Source: an uncultured Prevotellaceae bacterium (GTDB lineage Bacteria > Bacteroidota > Bacteroidia > Bacteroidales > Bacteroidaceae). From it: a stretch of 20,475 nt of DNA. The stretch is from the NCBI GenBank assembly GCA_946539475.1, contig CAMNHM010000034.1, positions 1-20,475 of the forward strand, given 5' to 3'. The translations under genes and the position numbers were made by a program. Under the pieces are notes generated by a model. The model ran no database searches. It was not told the DNA's origin and saw nothing but the letters and a program-made list of their open reading frames with translations. Below are positions 1 through 9,669 of this stretch, one piece after another (the first letter of the stretch is position 1; each line of letters starts with the position of its first letter).

Positions 1-2
1 TG

Positions 3-290
3 TGGGTGAAAGGCATGTCGGTGAGCCCCTATTTCTATGGCTCCTACAACAACCACGAGCAGAAGCGCGACCGCAAGCTGCTGCTCACCCGCCGCGAGAT
101 CAACCGACTGGAAGCTGCCACGAAGCAGACGGGATATACCATCGTGCCCACGCTGGTGTTCATCGACGACAAGGGCCGTGCGAAGGTCGACATCGCCCTC
201 TGCAAGGGTAAGAAAGCCTTCGACAAGCGCCAGACGCTGAAGGAGAAAGAGGACCGCCGCGAGATGGATCGCGCGATGAAGAACTATTGA
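3..290 (+). CDS. smpB: SsrA-binding protein SmpB, C-terminal part (5' end outside window)
   Basis: SmpB binds tmRNA and delivers it with EF-Tu to stalled ribosomes for trans-translation. The visible 95 residues start at [11 protein letters not shown] and match the second half of SmpB. They include the LLLTRREI segment, the short strand [25 protein letters not shown], and the lysine/arginine-rich tail [20 protein letters not shown] that enters the ribosomal decoding channel in the known family. The frame is open to the left edge, so the true start lies upstream; the GTG at 6-8 is internal. It ends 27 bp before metH on the same strand, so the two may be co-transcribed. Family assignment is by recognition of these conserved blocks and is strong. 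Confidence 0.93.
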   Translation, partial: WVKGMSVSPYFYGSYNNHEQKRDRKLLLTRREINRLEAATKQTGYTIVPTLVFIDDKGRAKVDIALCKGKKAFDKRQTLKEKEDRREMDRAMKNY

Positions 291-317
291 TCCACCACCA
301 CACACAGGACACAGAGA

Positions 318-3179
<2,862 letters not shown>

Positions 3180-3195
3180 TTCAACTACAAACAGT

Positions 3196-3819
3196 ATGAT
3201 GATCAAGACAATAATATTCGACATGGGTGGTGTCATCATCACCATCGACCAGGCAGAAGCCGTGCGCCGCTTCGAAGCCCTCGGACTGAAAGACGCTGCA
3301 CAGCAGCTGGACCCCTACACGCAGGGAGGCATCTTCGGCGACCTGGAAGCAGGGCGCATCAGCGCAGAGCAGTTCCGGCAGGAACTGAGCAGGCAGGTGG
3401 GCCGCGAGCTCACCAGCGACGAGTGCCGCCATGCATGGCTGGGCTATTGCGGCGATGTGCCGCAGCGAAACCTGCAAGTGCTTCAGCGACTGCGTAGTGA
3501 GGGCTATCGGCTCGTCCTCCTCTCGAACACCAATCCCTACATGATGTCGCACGTGCTATCCGACGCCTTCGACGGTCAGGGACACCCGCTGAGCGACTAT
3601 CTCGACGCACTCTACATGAGCTACCGGATGAAGGTGATGAAGCCCGACCAGACCTTCTTCCGACGCGTGCTCATGGAGGAGCAGACACCACCATCAGAGT
3701 GCCTCTTCGTCGACGACGGGCCGCGCAACGTGGCCGTCGCCAGCCAGATAGGCATCAACACGTTCTGCCCAAAGAACGGTGAAGACTGGACAAACGAAAT
3801 CTACAAATACCTACGATGA
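3196..3819 (+). CDS. HAD-superfamily phosphatase, YihX-like
   Basis: A 207-residue HAD subfamily IA hydrolase. Motif I is IIFDMGGV with nucleophile D9. The second acidic position of the usual DxD is glycine, as in other DxGGV/DxGNV members. Motif II is LVLLSNTN (S110), motif III is MKPD (K149), and motif IV is LFVDDGPRN (D173, D174). The overall layout, including SNTN and the kPd..ff..vL block, closely resembles E. coli YihX, a phosphatase of alpha-glucose-1-phosphate; the substrate here is inferred only. Start 3196 is the first of two adjacent ATGs, 16 bp after metH. Its TGA overlaps the next ATG, which suggests translational coupling to the glycosidase gene. Confidence 0.85.
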   Translation: MMIKTIIFDMGGVIITIDQAEAVRRFEALGLKDAAQQLDPYTQGGIFGDLEAGRISAEQFRQELSRQVGRELTSDECRHAWLGYCGDVPQRNLQVLQRLRSEGYRLVLLSNTNPYMMSHVLSDAFDGQGHPLSDYLDALYMSYRMKVMKPDQTFFRRVLMEEQTPPSECLFVDDGPRNVAVASQIGINTFCPKNGEDWTNEIYKYLR

Positions 3820-5297
3820 AACGACTACTATCATTATTCCTCGTGCTGATGGCCGTCACAGCCTCCGCACAGCAGAAACGTGAGTTCCGAGGAGCCTGGA
3901 TACAATGCGTCAACGGACAGTTCCAGGGCCTCACGACCGAGAAGATGCAGCAGACGCTCACCTACCAGCTAGACGAGCTGAAGAAGGACGGCGTGAACGC
4001 CATCATCTTTCAGGTGCGACCCGAGTGCGACGCACTCTATCCCAGCGACCTCGAGCCCTGGAGCCGATTCCTCACCGGACAGCAGGGACGCGCGCCCCAG
4101 CCCTACTGGGACCCCCTCCAGTGGATGATCGACCGGTGCCACGAGCGAGGCATGGAGCTCCACGCATGGATCAATCCCTATCGCGCGAAGACGAAGGGCA
4201 CGACGTCGCTCTCGGTCAACCATATCGCCATCAAGCATCCCGAGCGATGCTTTGCCTACGACGACCTGACGATCCTCAACCCCGGCATCCCCGAGAACCG
4301 CGACTACATCTGCCAGGTGGCACGCGACATCGTCACACGCTACGACGTCGACGGCATCCACATGGACGACTATTTCTACCCCTATCCCGTGGCAGGCGTA
4401 GCCATACCCGACGCAGAGCAGTTCCGGCAATATGGCAACGGCATGACCGACGTAGGCGACTGGCGACGACAGAACGTCAACCTCTTCATCCGACAGTTCT
4501 ACGAGACCGTACACCAGGCAAAGCCCTGGGTGAAGGTGGGCATATCGCCATTCGGCATCTACCGCAACAAGCGCTCCTCGGCCACAGGCAGCGACACCAA
4601 CGGCCTGCAGAACTACGACGACCTATATGCCGACGTGCTGCTGTGGATCAACAACGGATGGCTCGACTACTGCGTGCCGCAGATCTATTGGGAGATAGGC
4701 AACAAGGCTGCCGACTACGACACCCTCATCCGCTGGTGGGCTGAGTATGCCTCCGGCAGACCGCTCTACATCGGCGAGGACATCGAGCGCACCGTGAAGG
4801 CTGCCGACCCACGAATGCCGCAGCAGCACCAGCAGCAGGCCAAGCACATGCTCCATCAGCAGCTGCCGGCCGTGAAGGGCACCGTGCTATGGTATGCCAA
4901 GGCCGCCGTCGACAACCCCGGCAACTACGCCACCATGCTCCGCCAGCAGTACTGGCTCTTCCCGGCGCTCCAGCCCGAGATGACCTTCATCAGCAAGAAG
5001 GCCCCAGGCAAGCCCCGCAAGGTGAAGCCCGTGAAGGTGGGTGGCGACCTCGTCCTCTTCTGGACCGCTCCCAAGTCGAAGCAGTGGGACACCGAGGCCA
5101 CCTCGTATGCCGTCTACCGCTTTGCCCGCCACGAGAAGGTCGACCTCTCGCAGGCCAACCACCTCGTAGCCATCACCCGCGACACCTTCCTCCGCCTGCC
5201 CTATGCCACCGGCCAGACGAAGTACACCTACGTCGTCACCGCCCTCAACCGCCTGCACAACGAGAGCAAGCCCGTAAAGAAGAAGGTGAAGCTCTAA
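3816..5297 (+). CDS. Secreted GHL10-family (DUF187) glycoside hydrolase-like protein
   Basis: A 493-residue exported protein. Residues 1-18 are a signal peptide (MKRLLSLFLVLMAVTASA, cleavage before QQ). The body is a GHL10/YngK-type TIM barrel: FRGAWIQCVNG (about 24-34), NAIIFQVRPECDALYPS, the loop HAWINPYRAK, and the strand DGIHMDDYFYPYP carrying probable catalytic acidic residues. A C-terminal beta domain (about 400-493) resembles a fibronectin-III-like module (SYAVYRF...YTYVVTALNRL). Members act on glycan or peptidoglycan-related material, but the substrate is not visible in the sequence. ATG 3816 overlaps the upstream HAD stop as ATGA. A paralogue lies at 18436-20094 on the other strand. 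Confidence 0.88.
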   Translation: MKRLLSLFLVLMAVTASAQQKREFRGAWIQCVNGQFQGLTTEKMQQTLTYQLDELKKDGVNAIIFQVRPECDALYPSDLEPWSRFLTGQQGRAPQPYWDPLQWMIDRCHERGMELHAWINPYRAKTKGTTSLSVNHIAIKHPERCFAYDDLTILNPGIPENRDYICQVARDIVTRYDVDGIHMDDYFYPYPVAGVAIPDAEQFRQYGNGMTDVGDWRRQNVNLFIRQFYETVHQAKPWVKVGISPFGIYRNKRSSATGSDTNGLQNYDDLYADVLLWINNGWLDYCVPQIYWEIGNKAADYDTLIRWWAEYASGRPLYIGEDIERTVKAADPRMPQQHQQQAKHMLHQQLPAVKGTVLWYAKAAVDNPGNYATMLRQQYWLFPALQPEMTFISKKAPGKPRKVKPVKVGGDLVLFWTAPKSKQWDTEATSYAVYRFARHEKVDLSQANHLVAITRDTFLRLPYATGQTKYTYVVTALNRLHNESKPVKKKVKL

Positions 5298-5314
5298 GGC
5301 GCCCCCGTCAGGTA

Positions 5315-5335
5315 TGTTGTGATGCCATCACAACA
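5315..5335. repeat. Short perfect inverted repeat after the GHL10 gene
   Basis: Ten-base arms tgttgtgatg and catcacaaca flank a single C, 18 bp after the stop of the GHL10 gene. It could be an operator-like palindrome or part of a composite terminator with the larger hairpin at 5365-5413. The sequence does not decide between them. Confidence 0.5.
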
Positions 5336-5364
5336 ACCCCCATCCCCCTCATCCCCCCACCATC

Positions 5365-5413
5365 AAGGAAATCCCCCTGCAGAGCAGCAACCCGCTGCCA
5401 GGGGGATTTCCTT
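5365..5413 (+). terminator. Long hairpin, probable 3' end of the smpB-metH-HAD-GHL10 run
   Basis: Perfect 15-bp arms, aaggaaatccccctg (5365-5379) and cagggggatttcctt (5399-5413), enclose a 19-nt loop about 70 bp after the last gene of the run. Only a short T tract follows, so intrinsic termination is plausible but not certain. It could instead be a 3' stabilising hairpin. Confidence 0.55.
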
Positions 5414-5466
5414 TACCGTTCCAACGAGATCCCATGTAGCTAAATTACAGCCCCTCCAGCCCCACC

Positions 5467-5540
5467 CCTTGAAGAAAGTGAATCCCCAGCGAATCTCTAC
5501 GCTGAAAGAGGGGACCGCAACCGCTCCCCTCCCTTCAAGG
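5467..5540. repeat. Nested inverted repeats in gene-free spacer
   Basis: Outer arms ccttgaag (5467-5474) and cttcaagg (5533-5540) enclose two smaller hairpins, cagcg/cgctg and agggga/tcccct. No gene is seen between 5298 and 5723. This spacer holds the hairpins at 5315, 5365 and here, followed by the tandem array at 5606. Confidence 0.4.
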
Positions 5541-5605
5541 TTAGTGGATCACTTAGATAATGGTACTACCCACACAAAATCTCGCAGAGCCTCATTTCCA
5601 TCAAT

Positions 5606-5724
5606 CTGACGCCTCATCAGGATAGGGCTGACGCCTCATCAGGATAGGGCTGACGGCCCATCAGGATAGGGCTGACGCCTCATCAGGATAGGGCTGACGG
5701 CTCATCAGGATAGGGCTGACGGCC
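5606..5724. repeat. 22-bp tandem repeat, five copies plus a partial sixth
   Basis: Units start at 5606, 5628, 5650, 5672 and 5694, with a partial unit from 5716. The unit has the form ctgacg-(c/g)-c-(t/c)-catcagg-ataggg. Copies 1, 2 and 4 are identical; copies 3 and 5 differ at one to two positions. The array runs directly into the TAG stop of the minus-strand primase-like gene. Unit length and proximity to replication-type genes recall iterons, but a simple intergenic minisatellite is equally possible. Confidence 0.92.
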
Positions 5725-6659
5725 TACGTCTTCCCTGAACTCCCCAGGAGGATGTCGGCCAGGTCGGTGTTGGGCGGGTAGGACTCCAGGAGGTCGGAGA
5801 GGGTGTAGCTGATGCCCTCGGTGAGCTCCATCTGCATGCGCCACTTCTGCAGACAGCCGCTGTCGGGGAAGAGGAGCACCCGACGGCCTCTGAGGCATGC
5901 CGTCTTCTCGGGCGTGAGGCCTCCGCAGCCCGCTGTGGCCAGCCATACGAGCTGTTTCTGGGCCAGGGCCATGACGACGGCTGTCTTCTCGCTCTCCACC
6001 AGCGCTACGTGGTCGTCGGGGCGTAGCGCCAGCAGGTGCTGACCGAAGAAGCACTTGGGCGGCTGGTAGTCGGCCGGCAGCGCTCCTTGTTGTTGCAGCA
6101 GGTAGTGCACCCAGCTCTGATAGCCCAGTCGGTGACCGTCGGGGCCGTACTGCATGATGTGGCCTGTGTGTACGCGTCGCTGCTCGTCGATCTGCCAGAA
6201 GATGGTGTCGCTCTGTCGGGTGGCCCCGAGGCAGTACTGCTCGCTGACCAGCCGGAGGTCGGCGGCGGTAGCACCGGTGAGTGGGGCCACCGTGCCGACG
6301 ACCCACTGCCAGAAGGTGCTCTGCGTCGACAGGCTTTTCTCGACGAGCGTCGGGTTGAGGGCTATGAGCGGATGCTCGCGCGGGGTATAGATCGGTGTGG
6401 GAGGCAGGTCGCGCCGTGCGACGCTGGCAGGGCGTAGCAGGGGCTTGTCGTGGAAGTACTGCGACGGTGTGTAGTGATAGCCGCAGGATTGCTGATGGTC
6501 GCACTTGCCCACCGTGTCGTCCACGTAGCTGAAGCCGTCCTGCGTGTCGACATAGCGCACCAGGCACTTCCGCCTGCCGCAGTGGGGGCAGGTGAGCTTA
6601 CGGGGCTGATGGCCCGTCAGCCGGTGGCTCTCTAACTGATAGCGATATTCTTTGTTCAT
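5724..6659 (-). CDS. Toprim/zinc-finger primase-like protein (DUF6371 type)
   Basis: A 311-residue protein. The N-terminus has a CHC2-like zinc finger, CPHC (C24, C27) followed by KCDHQQSC (C53, C59), as in DNA primases. The C-terminal half has a Toprim-like block: VALVESEKTAVVMA (acidic motif 1) and RRVLLFPDSGCLQKW, where the usual DxD is reduced to PDSG. This layout matches Bacteroidetes proteins usually labelled DUF6371 or Toprim-containing and found in mobile elements. I chose ATG 6659 because GGAAAGA sits at SD distance; ATG 6671, four codons upstream, is possible. A longer frame to 6812 would overlap the upstream gene. The RepA-like ATPase lies just upstream on the same strand. A DNA replication or priming role is inferred. 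Confidence 0.75.
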   Translation of the reverse strand: MNKEYRYQLESHRLTGHQPRKLTCPHCGRRKCLVRYVDTQDGFSYVDDTVGKCDHQQSCGYHYTPSQYFHDKPLLRPASVARRDLPPTPIYTPREHPLIALNPTLVEKSLSTQSTFWQWVVGTVAPLTGATAADLRLVSEQYCLGATRQSDTIFWQIDEQRRVHTGHIMQYGPDGHRLGYQSWVHYLLQQQGALPADYQPPKCFFGQHLLALRPDDHVALVESEKTAVVMALAQKQLVWLATAGCGGLTPEKTACLRGRRVLLFPDSGCLQKWRMQMELTEGISYTLSDLLESYPPNTDLADILLGSSGKT

Positions 6660-6702
6660 GATTCTTTCCATGTCTAGATGAATTAAAAAAATGGCGGATT
6701 TC

Positions 6703-6752
6703 TGTCGGTTGTCGGAGCTACCATATATATAGGTAGCTCCGACCGACCGACA
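6703..6752 (-). terminator. 20-bp hairpin between the ATPase and primase-like genes
   Basis: A perfect 12-bp stem (gtcggagctacc, 6711-6722, with ggtagctccgac, 6732-6743) closes an atatatata loop. It extends by 8 more pairs (6703-6710 with 6745-6752, one bulged base at 6744, one G-U). Read on the minus strand, a T7 tract follows after about 11 nt (6685-6691). It may be a partial terminator or a control hairpin setting expression of the downstream primase-like gene. Confidence 0.55.
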
Positions 6753-6768
6753 AACAATCTTTTCGCGG

Positions 6769-7929
6769 TCAGAAGGCCAAAGCGGTCTTGTCGGAGGCAT
6801 GGATGAAGCCATTGACCTCTGAGACAGAGCCTTCGCCGATCCACTGCGAGATGTAACCAGAGATGGTGTTACGCTTCACGTCGAACATCTTCGACAGCAT
6901 GGCTGTCAGTTGTTTGCGGCTTATGCTGCCACCATTGTCGCGGATACACAGCAGGGCAAAGTCCAGACGCTCCTTCCGCTTCTCGGCCGATGCTTCCTGA
7001 CGACGCTGCAGCTGTTCGGCCTTGCGCTCCTCCTGCTGCTGTCGGCGCTGCTCGTCGGCATCGACGATATGTCCGTCGGCATCGAACATGATGCTCCACT
7101 CGGTAGGCTCGGCATGGCGCGACTCGGAGCATGCGACGGTGATGACGCTGCTGCCACGCTCCTTCTTGCACTCGAGCACCGTGCCGGCCTTCTGGGCCAG
7201 CATCGTGCCTAGGTGGCCGCGCATGTGGTGGTCGTCGTCGGCCTTGTTGGTGTGGAGCACGCAGACGATGGCACAGTCGTGCTCGTCGCAGAGCTTCAGC
7301 AGGTCCTTGATGAGTTGCTTCGACTCCTCCTCGTCGTTGAACGAGCCGACGAACTCCACGATGCCGTCGATGAACGCTACCTGCGGCTTCTCGTCGGTCA
7401 GTGCCTGAGAAAGCAGCGGCAGCAAGTCCTCGAGGTCGACACGACGCAGCGACTGGAGCACCACCTGGCGGTCGATGACCTCCGGCGGGAGGCCCGTCAT
7501 CTGGGCCACGTCGTCGAGGATGCCCTTGGTGTCCTTGCGGTTCTGCTCGGTGTCGAAATAGACGATACGCGCCTCCGTCAGCAGCGACTTCACGCGGAAC
7601 ATCTCGCCCTGTAGCAGTGCGGCGATGAGCACTTTCAGCGTGGTGGTCTTGCCCGCTTTCGCCTTTGCCTTGACGGCATGGATGTCGCGCTTGCTAAAGA
7701 AGCCCACGCCGTCCACCTCGAAGGCATTCTCAATCGGCGGCACCTCCGTATCGGTACGTATGCGCGTCTGACGCAGTATCTCCCTCAGGCGCTCCTGCTC
7801 CTGCGCCAGGGCAGTAGGTTGGTTGGCAGTCTCGCCCACGATGTCCTGCACCGTCTTCAGGGCTTGGCTGTTGACTTGTCCAGCCTGCGGCTGAACGTTT
7901 CCGGTCTCGTTTTTGCTCAACATTTCCAT
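6769..7929 (-). CDS. RepA-like AAA (RecA-fold) ATPase with C-terminal winged helix
   Basis: A 386-residue protein of the AAA_25/RepA helicase type. A Walker A-like loop is at 88-95 (AKAKAGKT, then TT); Walker B is VAFIDG (184-189, D188); a sensor-like VLHTNK lies at 224-229. Residues 291-321 are a highly charged Glu/Gln/Arg/Lys coiled-coil-like linker. Residues 322-375 form a winged-helix-like DNA-binding domain (NGGSISRKQLTAML...RNTISGYISQW). Such ATPases act in plasmid or integrated-element replication, commonly beside a Toprim/primase gene, as here (gap 109 bp). ATG 7929 is the first in-frame start; ATG 7923 is an alternative. No integrase, relaxase or mobilisation gene is visible in the window. 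Confidence 0.8.
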   Translation of the reverse strand: MEMLSKNETGNVQPQAGQVNSQALKTVQDIVGETANQPTALAQEQERLREILRQTRIRTDTEVPPIENAFEVDGVGFFSKRDIHAVKAKAKAGKTTTLKVLIAALLQGEMFRVKSLLTEARIVYFDTEQNRKDTKGILDDVAQMTGLPPEVIDRQVVLQSLRRVDLEDLLPLLSQALTDEKPQVAFIDGIVEFVGSFNDEEESKQLIKDLLKLCDEHDCAIVCVLHTNKADDDHHMRGHLGTMLAQKAGTVLECKKERGSSVITVACSESRHAEPTEWSIMFDADGHIVDADEQRRQQQEERKAEQLQRRQEASAEKRKERLDFALLCIRDNGGSISRKQLTAMLSKMFDVKRNTISGYISQWIGEGSVSEVNGFIHASDKTALAF

Positions 7930-7952
7930 TTTCTGAGTTTTTGGAAAGTGAA

Positions 7953-7989
7953 CACCCTTTACGCAAAACCAGCCTTTTCAGGAAGGGTG
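7953..7989. repeat. Inverted repeat in the leader of the RepA-like gene
   Basis: Arms caccctt (7953-7959) and aagggtg (7983-7989) lie in the presumed 5' untranslated region of the minus-strand ATPase gene, ending 24 bp before its start codon. It could fold in the mRNA and affect translation, but this is inference. Confidence 0.35.
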
Positions 7990-8116
7990 CTTACCAAGCT
8001 GGCTCGGAGGCTGCGCTGCGCCTTTTGTCCGATGTTGCTACGTAACGTAAGAAACGGTGCGCTAGGTTTACTCCGCTCCATAACGAAAAACAACCAGGAA
8101 CGCGCTGTTCTTGGTT

Positions 8117-8125
8117 GCAAAGTTA
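8117..8125 (-). promoter_or_regulatory. Bacteroidetes -7 box for the RepA-like gene
   Basis: The minus strand reads TAACTTTGC, matching TAnnTTTG. No clear TTTG -33 element is seen at the expected spacing. Use of this box would give a leader of roughly 180 nt before ATG 7929. The rest of 7930-8330 shows no convincing gene on either strand. Confidence 0.45.
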
Positions 8126-8334
8126 AGCAAAAATCTGGAGACTCGATGATGTATGCTGGTTTTTGCAATTTATTGACAATTAGCACGTTATCATTGCTTT
8201 GTGAACCGTTTTGGTCTTTGTGCCGGCACATTGTGTCTGGCGTGTTGTCGGTGTATGACATCGTGCCCGCTTTGTCACTAGCTGACTGTCACAATGCTCA
8301 GAAGATGCTGATCGGTGCTGTCACGAAATGGCAC

Positions 8335-8365
8335 AAAAAATCCGGTTACACGACGTAACCGGATT
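8335..8365 (-). terminator. Intrinsic terminator of the unknown 378-residue gene
   Basis: Read on the minus strand, an 11-bp perfect stem (aatccggttac, 8339-8349, with gtaaccggatt, 8355-8365; 5-nt loop) is followed at once by six Ts (the A run 8335-8340 on the plus strand). It lies 35 bp after the stop codon at 8400. This is a textbook Rho-independent terminator, separating this gene's transcript from the RepA-like gene. Confidence 0.88.
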
Positions 8366-8399
8366 GATGAGATGAGTATGTGCCAGAAGTTAAACTATG

Positions 8400-9536
8400 C
8401 TAAACTGCTTTGCCCGCGGGATTTGGCCTGTATTTCTTGATGATTTCTTCGGCCTTGACATTGAACTCGCGCTGAACGTCCATGATGTCGCGGCCGTTTA
8501 GCCGAGACTTGCTCTGAGTGATGGCGTGCCATTGCGGGAATTCCAGTTTCTCGCCCCTGTAGCCCTTCAGTAGCATCTTGTAGTAGATCTCTTTGGGATT
8601 GTCCACCTTGCCGCCGTCGCACCAGTTGCACCAGAGACGTATGCTCAGGGCATTGATCATTTTGCGTCTGTCTGGGCACAGCTCGTCGAAATGTACCAAA
8701 AGTAGTATGGCATCCTGACGTTTGGCCTCGTCGCGAAATGCAATAGTCGACATTTGCGAGAGCTCGTCGCACTCTTCTTTACGCTTGGCCATGTTGAAGA
8801 CATAACGCTTCAGTTCCTTCACGCTCGGCTTGTGGAAGTAATTCTTGCAGTATTCGCGCAGCCCCATCTCCTCAATCTTCTTCTGAATCTCGCTCTCCTC
8901 GATGTCCTTCGTGACGTCGAAGATGTCCTCCATGTCTTTGAGCAGACGCTGGCACTGGTCGTGAAAGCGCTCCATGCTGCGCTCCGGATTAGCCATGATT
9001 TCCTTCTCCTCCTTAATGACACGGTAGCAGATGGTAAGTGACAAAATAACATTGGCAAAGAGTGCCTGCTGCTCGTAGAAGAGTGCCTGCACGTTATCGT
9101 CAAACGAAGCGATGCCGTATAGGTCGCGCCCACAGCATCCTTTCGTCAGCACCGACCGCTCGAAGGTGGACGGCTTGAACATCGGGTCGCGCGGTTGCTT
9201 ATGCACGATAGGGCAGCCTTGGCGTATCTTCTTCCTGATGCTGGCCATTGTGCTGCGCAGGCGGTTGAAAAGCCGTTCGGCAGTAGTGAAGCGCTGGTTG
9301 TCGTCGACGGCAAAGTCATTGTTGTAGGTCAGCTCGTACTTCGCCAGCCGCAGCATCTCACCGTTGACGATGGAAAGGCAGCGCCTCGTCTCAGCCAGGC
9401 GGATGTCAACATCGAGGGGGCTGACATTGCGTATGTACAGGCTGGCGATGAAGCGGTCCTCACTCAGTTCATGAACGGAATTGATAACGTCGAGCATCCG
9501 TTCTTCGGTCTTGTCGTATTTGTCGTTGTATAACAT
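8400..9536 (-). CDS. Unrecognised 378-residue cytosolic protein
   Basis: I do not recognise the family. The start at ATG 9536 (MLYNDKYDKTEERMLD) is preferred; the frame continues to 9713, but that extension covers the divergent promoter and reads as low-complexity non-protein. There is no signal peptide or membrane segment. The protein is mostly helical and charged. Notable points are a cysteine pair KGCCGRDLYG (133-141), a Glu/Lys-rich helix around 170-225 likely to coil, a CNWCDGG motif (303-309) and a basic C-terminal end (KAEEIIKKYRPNPAGKAV). It has its own terminator at 8335-8365. It is divergent from the structured RNA and nuclease, and upstream of the replication-type pair. A sample of its DNA is near 47% G+C, below flanking core genes, which is consistent with horizontal acquisition. 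Confidence 0.7.
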   Translation of the reverse strand: MLYNDKYDKTEERMLDVINSVHELSEDRFIASLYIRNVSPLDVDIRLAETRRCLSIVNGEMLRLAKYELTYNNDFAVDDNQRFTTAERLFNRLRSTMASIRKKIRQGCPIVHKQPRDPMFKPSTFERSVLTKGCCGRDLYGIASFDDNVQALFYEQQALFANVILSLTICYRVIKEEKEIMANPERSMERFHDQCQRLLKDMEDIFDVTKDIEESEIQKKIEEMGLREYCKNYFHKPSVKELKRYVFNMAKRKEECDELSQMSTIAFRDEAKRQDAILLLVHFDELCPDRRKMINALSIRLWCNWCDGGKVDNPKEIYYKMLLKGYRGEKLEFPQWHAITQSKSRLNGRDIMDVQREFNVKAEEIIKKYRPNPAGKAV

Positions 9537-9657
9537 GATGTGAAGGATTTTAAGTAACCTACAGCAAATATCGTGCCAATCAGCGCGTTTCGCTGTTTTT
9601 TTTTGCATGAAGTAGTGTTTTTTCTGCTCAAGTGACATCTCTTTCCGAACTTTTTTG

Positions 9658-9666
9658 TATCTTTGC
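9658..9666 (+). promoter_or_regulatory. Bacteroidetes -7 box upstream of the structured RNA and nuclease
   Basis: TATCTTTGC matches TAnnTTTGc. Position 9633-9638, where the -33 TTTG should be, holds tgacat, so the upstream element is weak. Transcription would begin near 9670, just before the hairpin at 9675-9707, and run through the rod-shaped RNA toward the nuclease gene. Confidence 0.6.
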
Positions 9667-9669
9667 ACC

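Noticed and set aside
5606..5724. The minus strand of each 22-bp unit contains ctgatgag, the hammerhead ribozyme core box.
   Set aside because: No matching GAAA box or flanking stems are present in the unit, so a hammerhead fold cannot form. The match is chance.
5606..5724. The regular repeats could suggest a CRISPR array.
   Set aside because: Units are directly adjacent with no spacers and no cas genes are present.
7678..8358. A 226-codon plus-strand frame spanning the RepA-like gene start and the spacer.
   Set aside because: It is antisense to the ATPase at its beginning, shows no domain character, and runs through the minus-strand terminator hairpin.
9582..9605. A short hairpin (cagcg/cgctg) followed by nine Ts on the plus strand, resembling a terminator.
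   Set aside because: No plus-strand gene lies upstream to terminate, and the stem is only 5 bp. It may matter if an antisense RNA exists.
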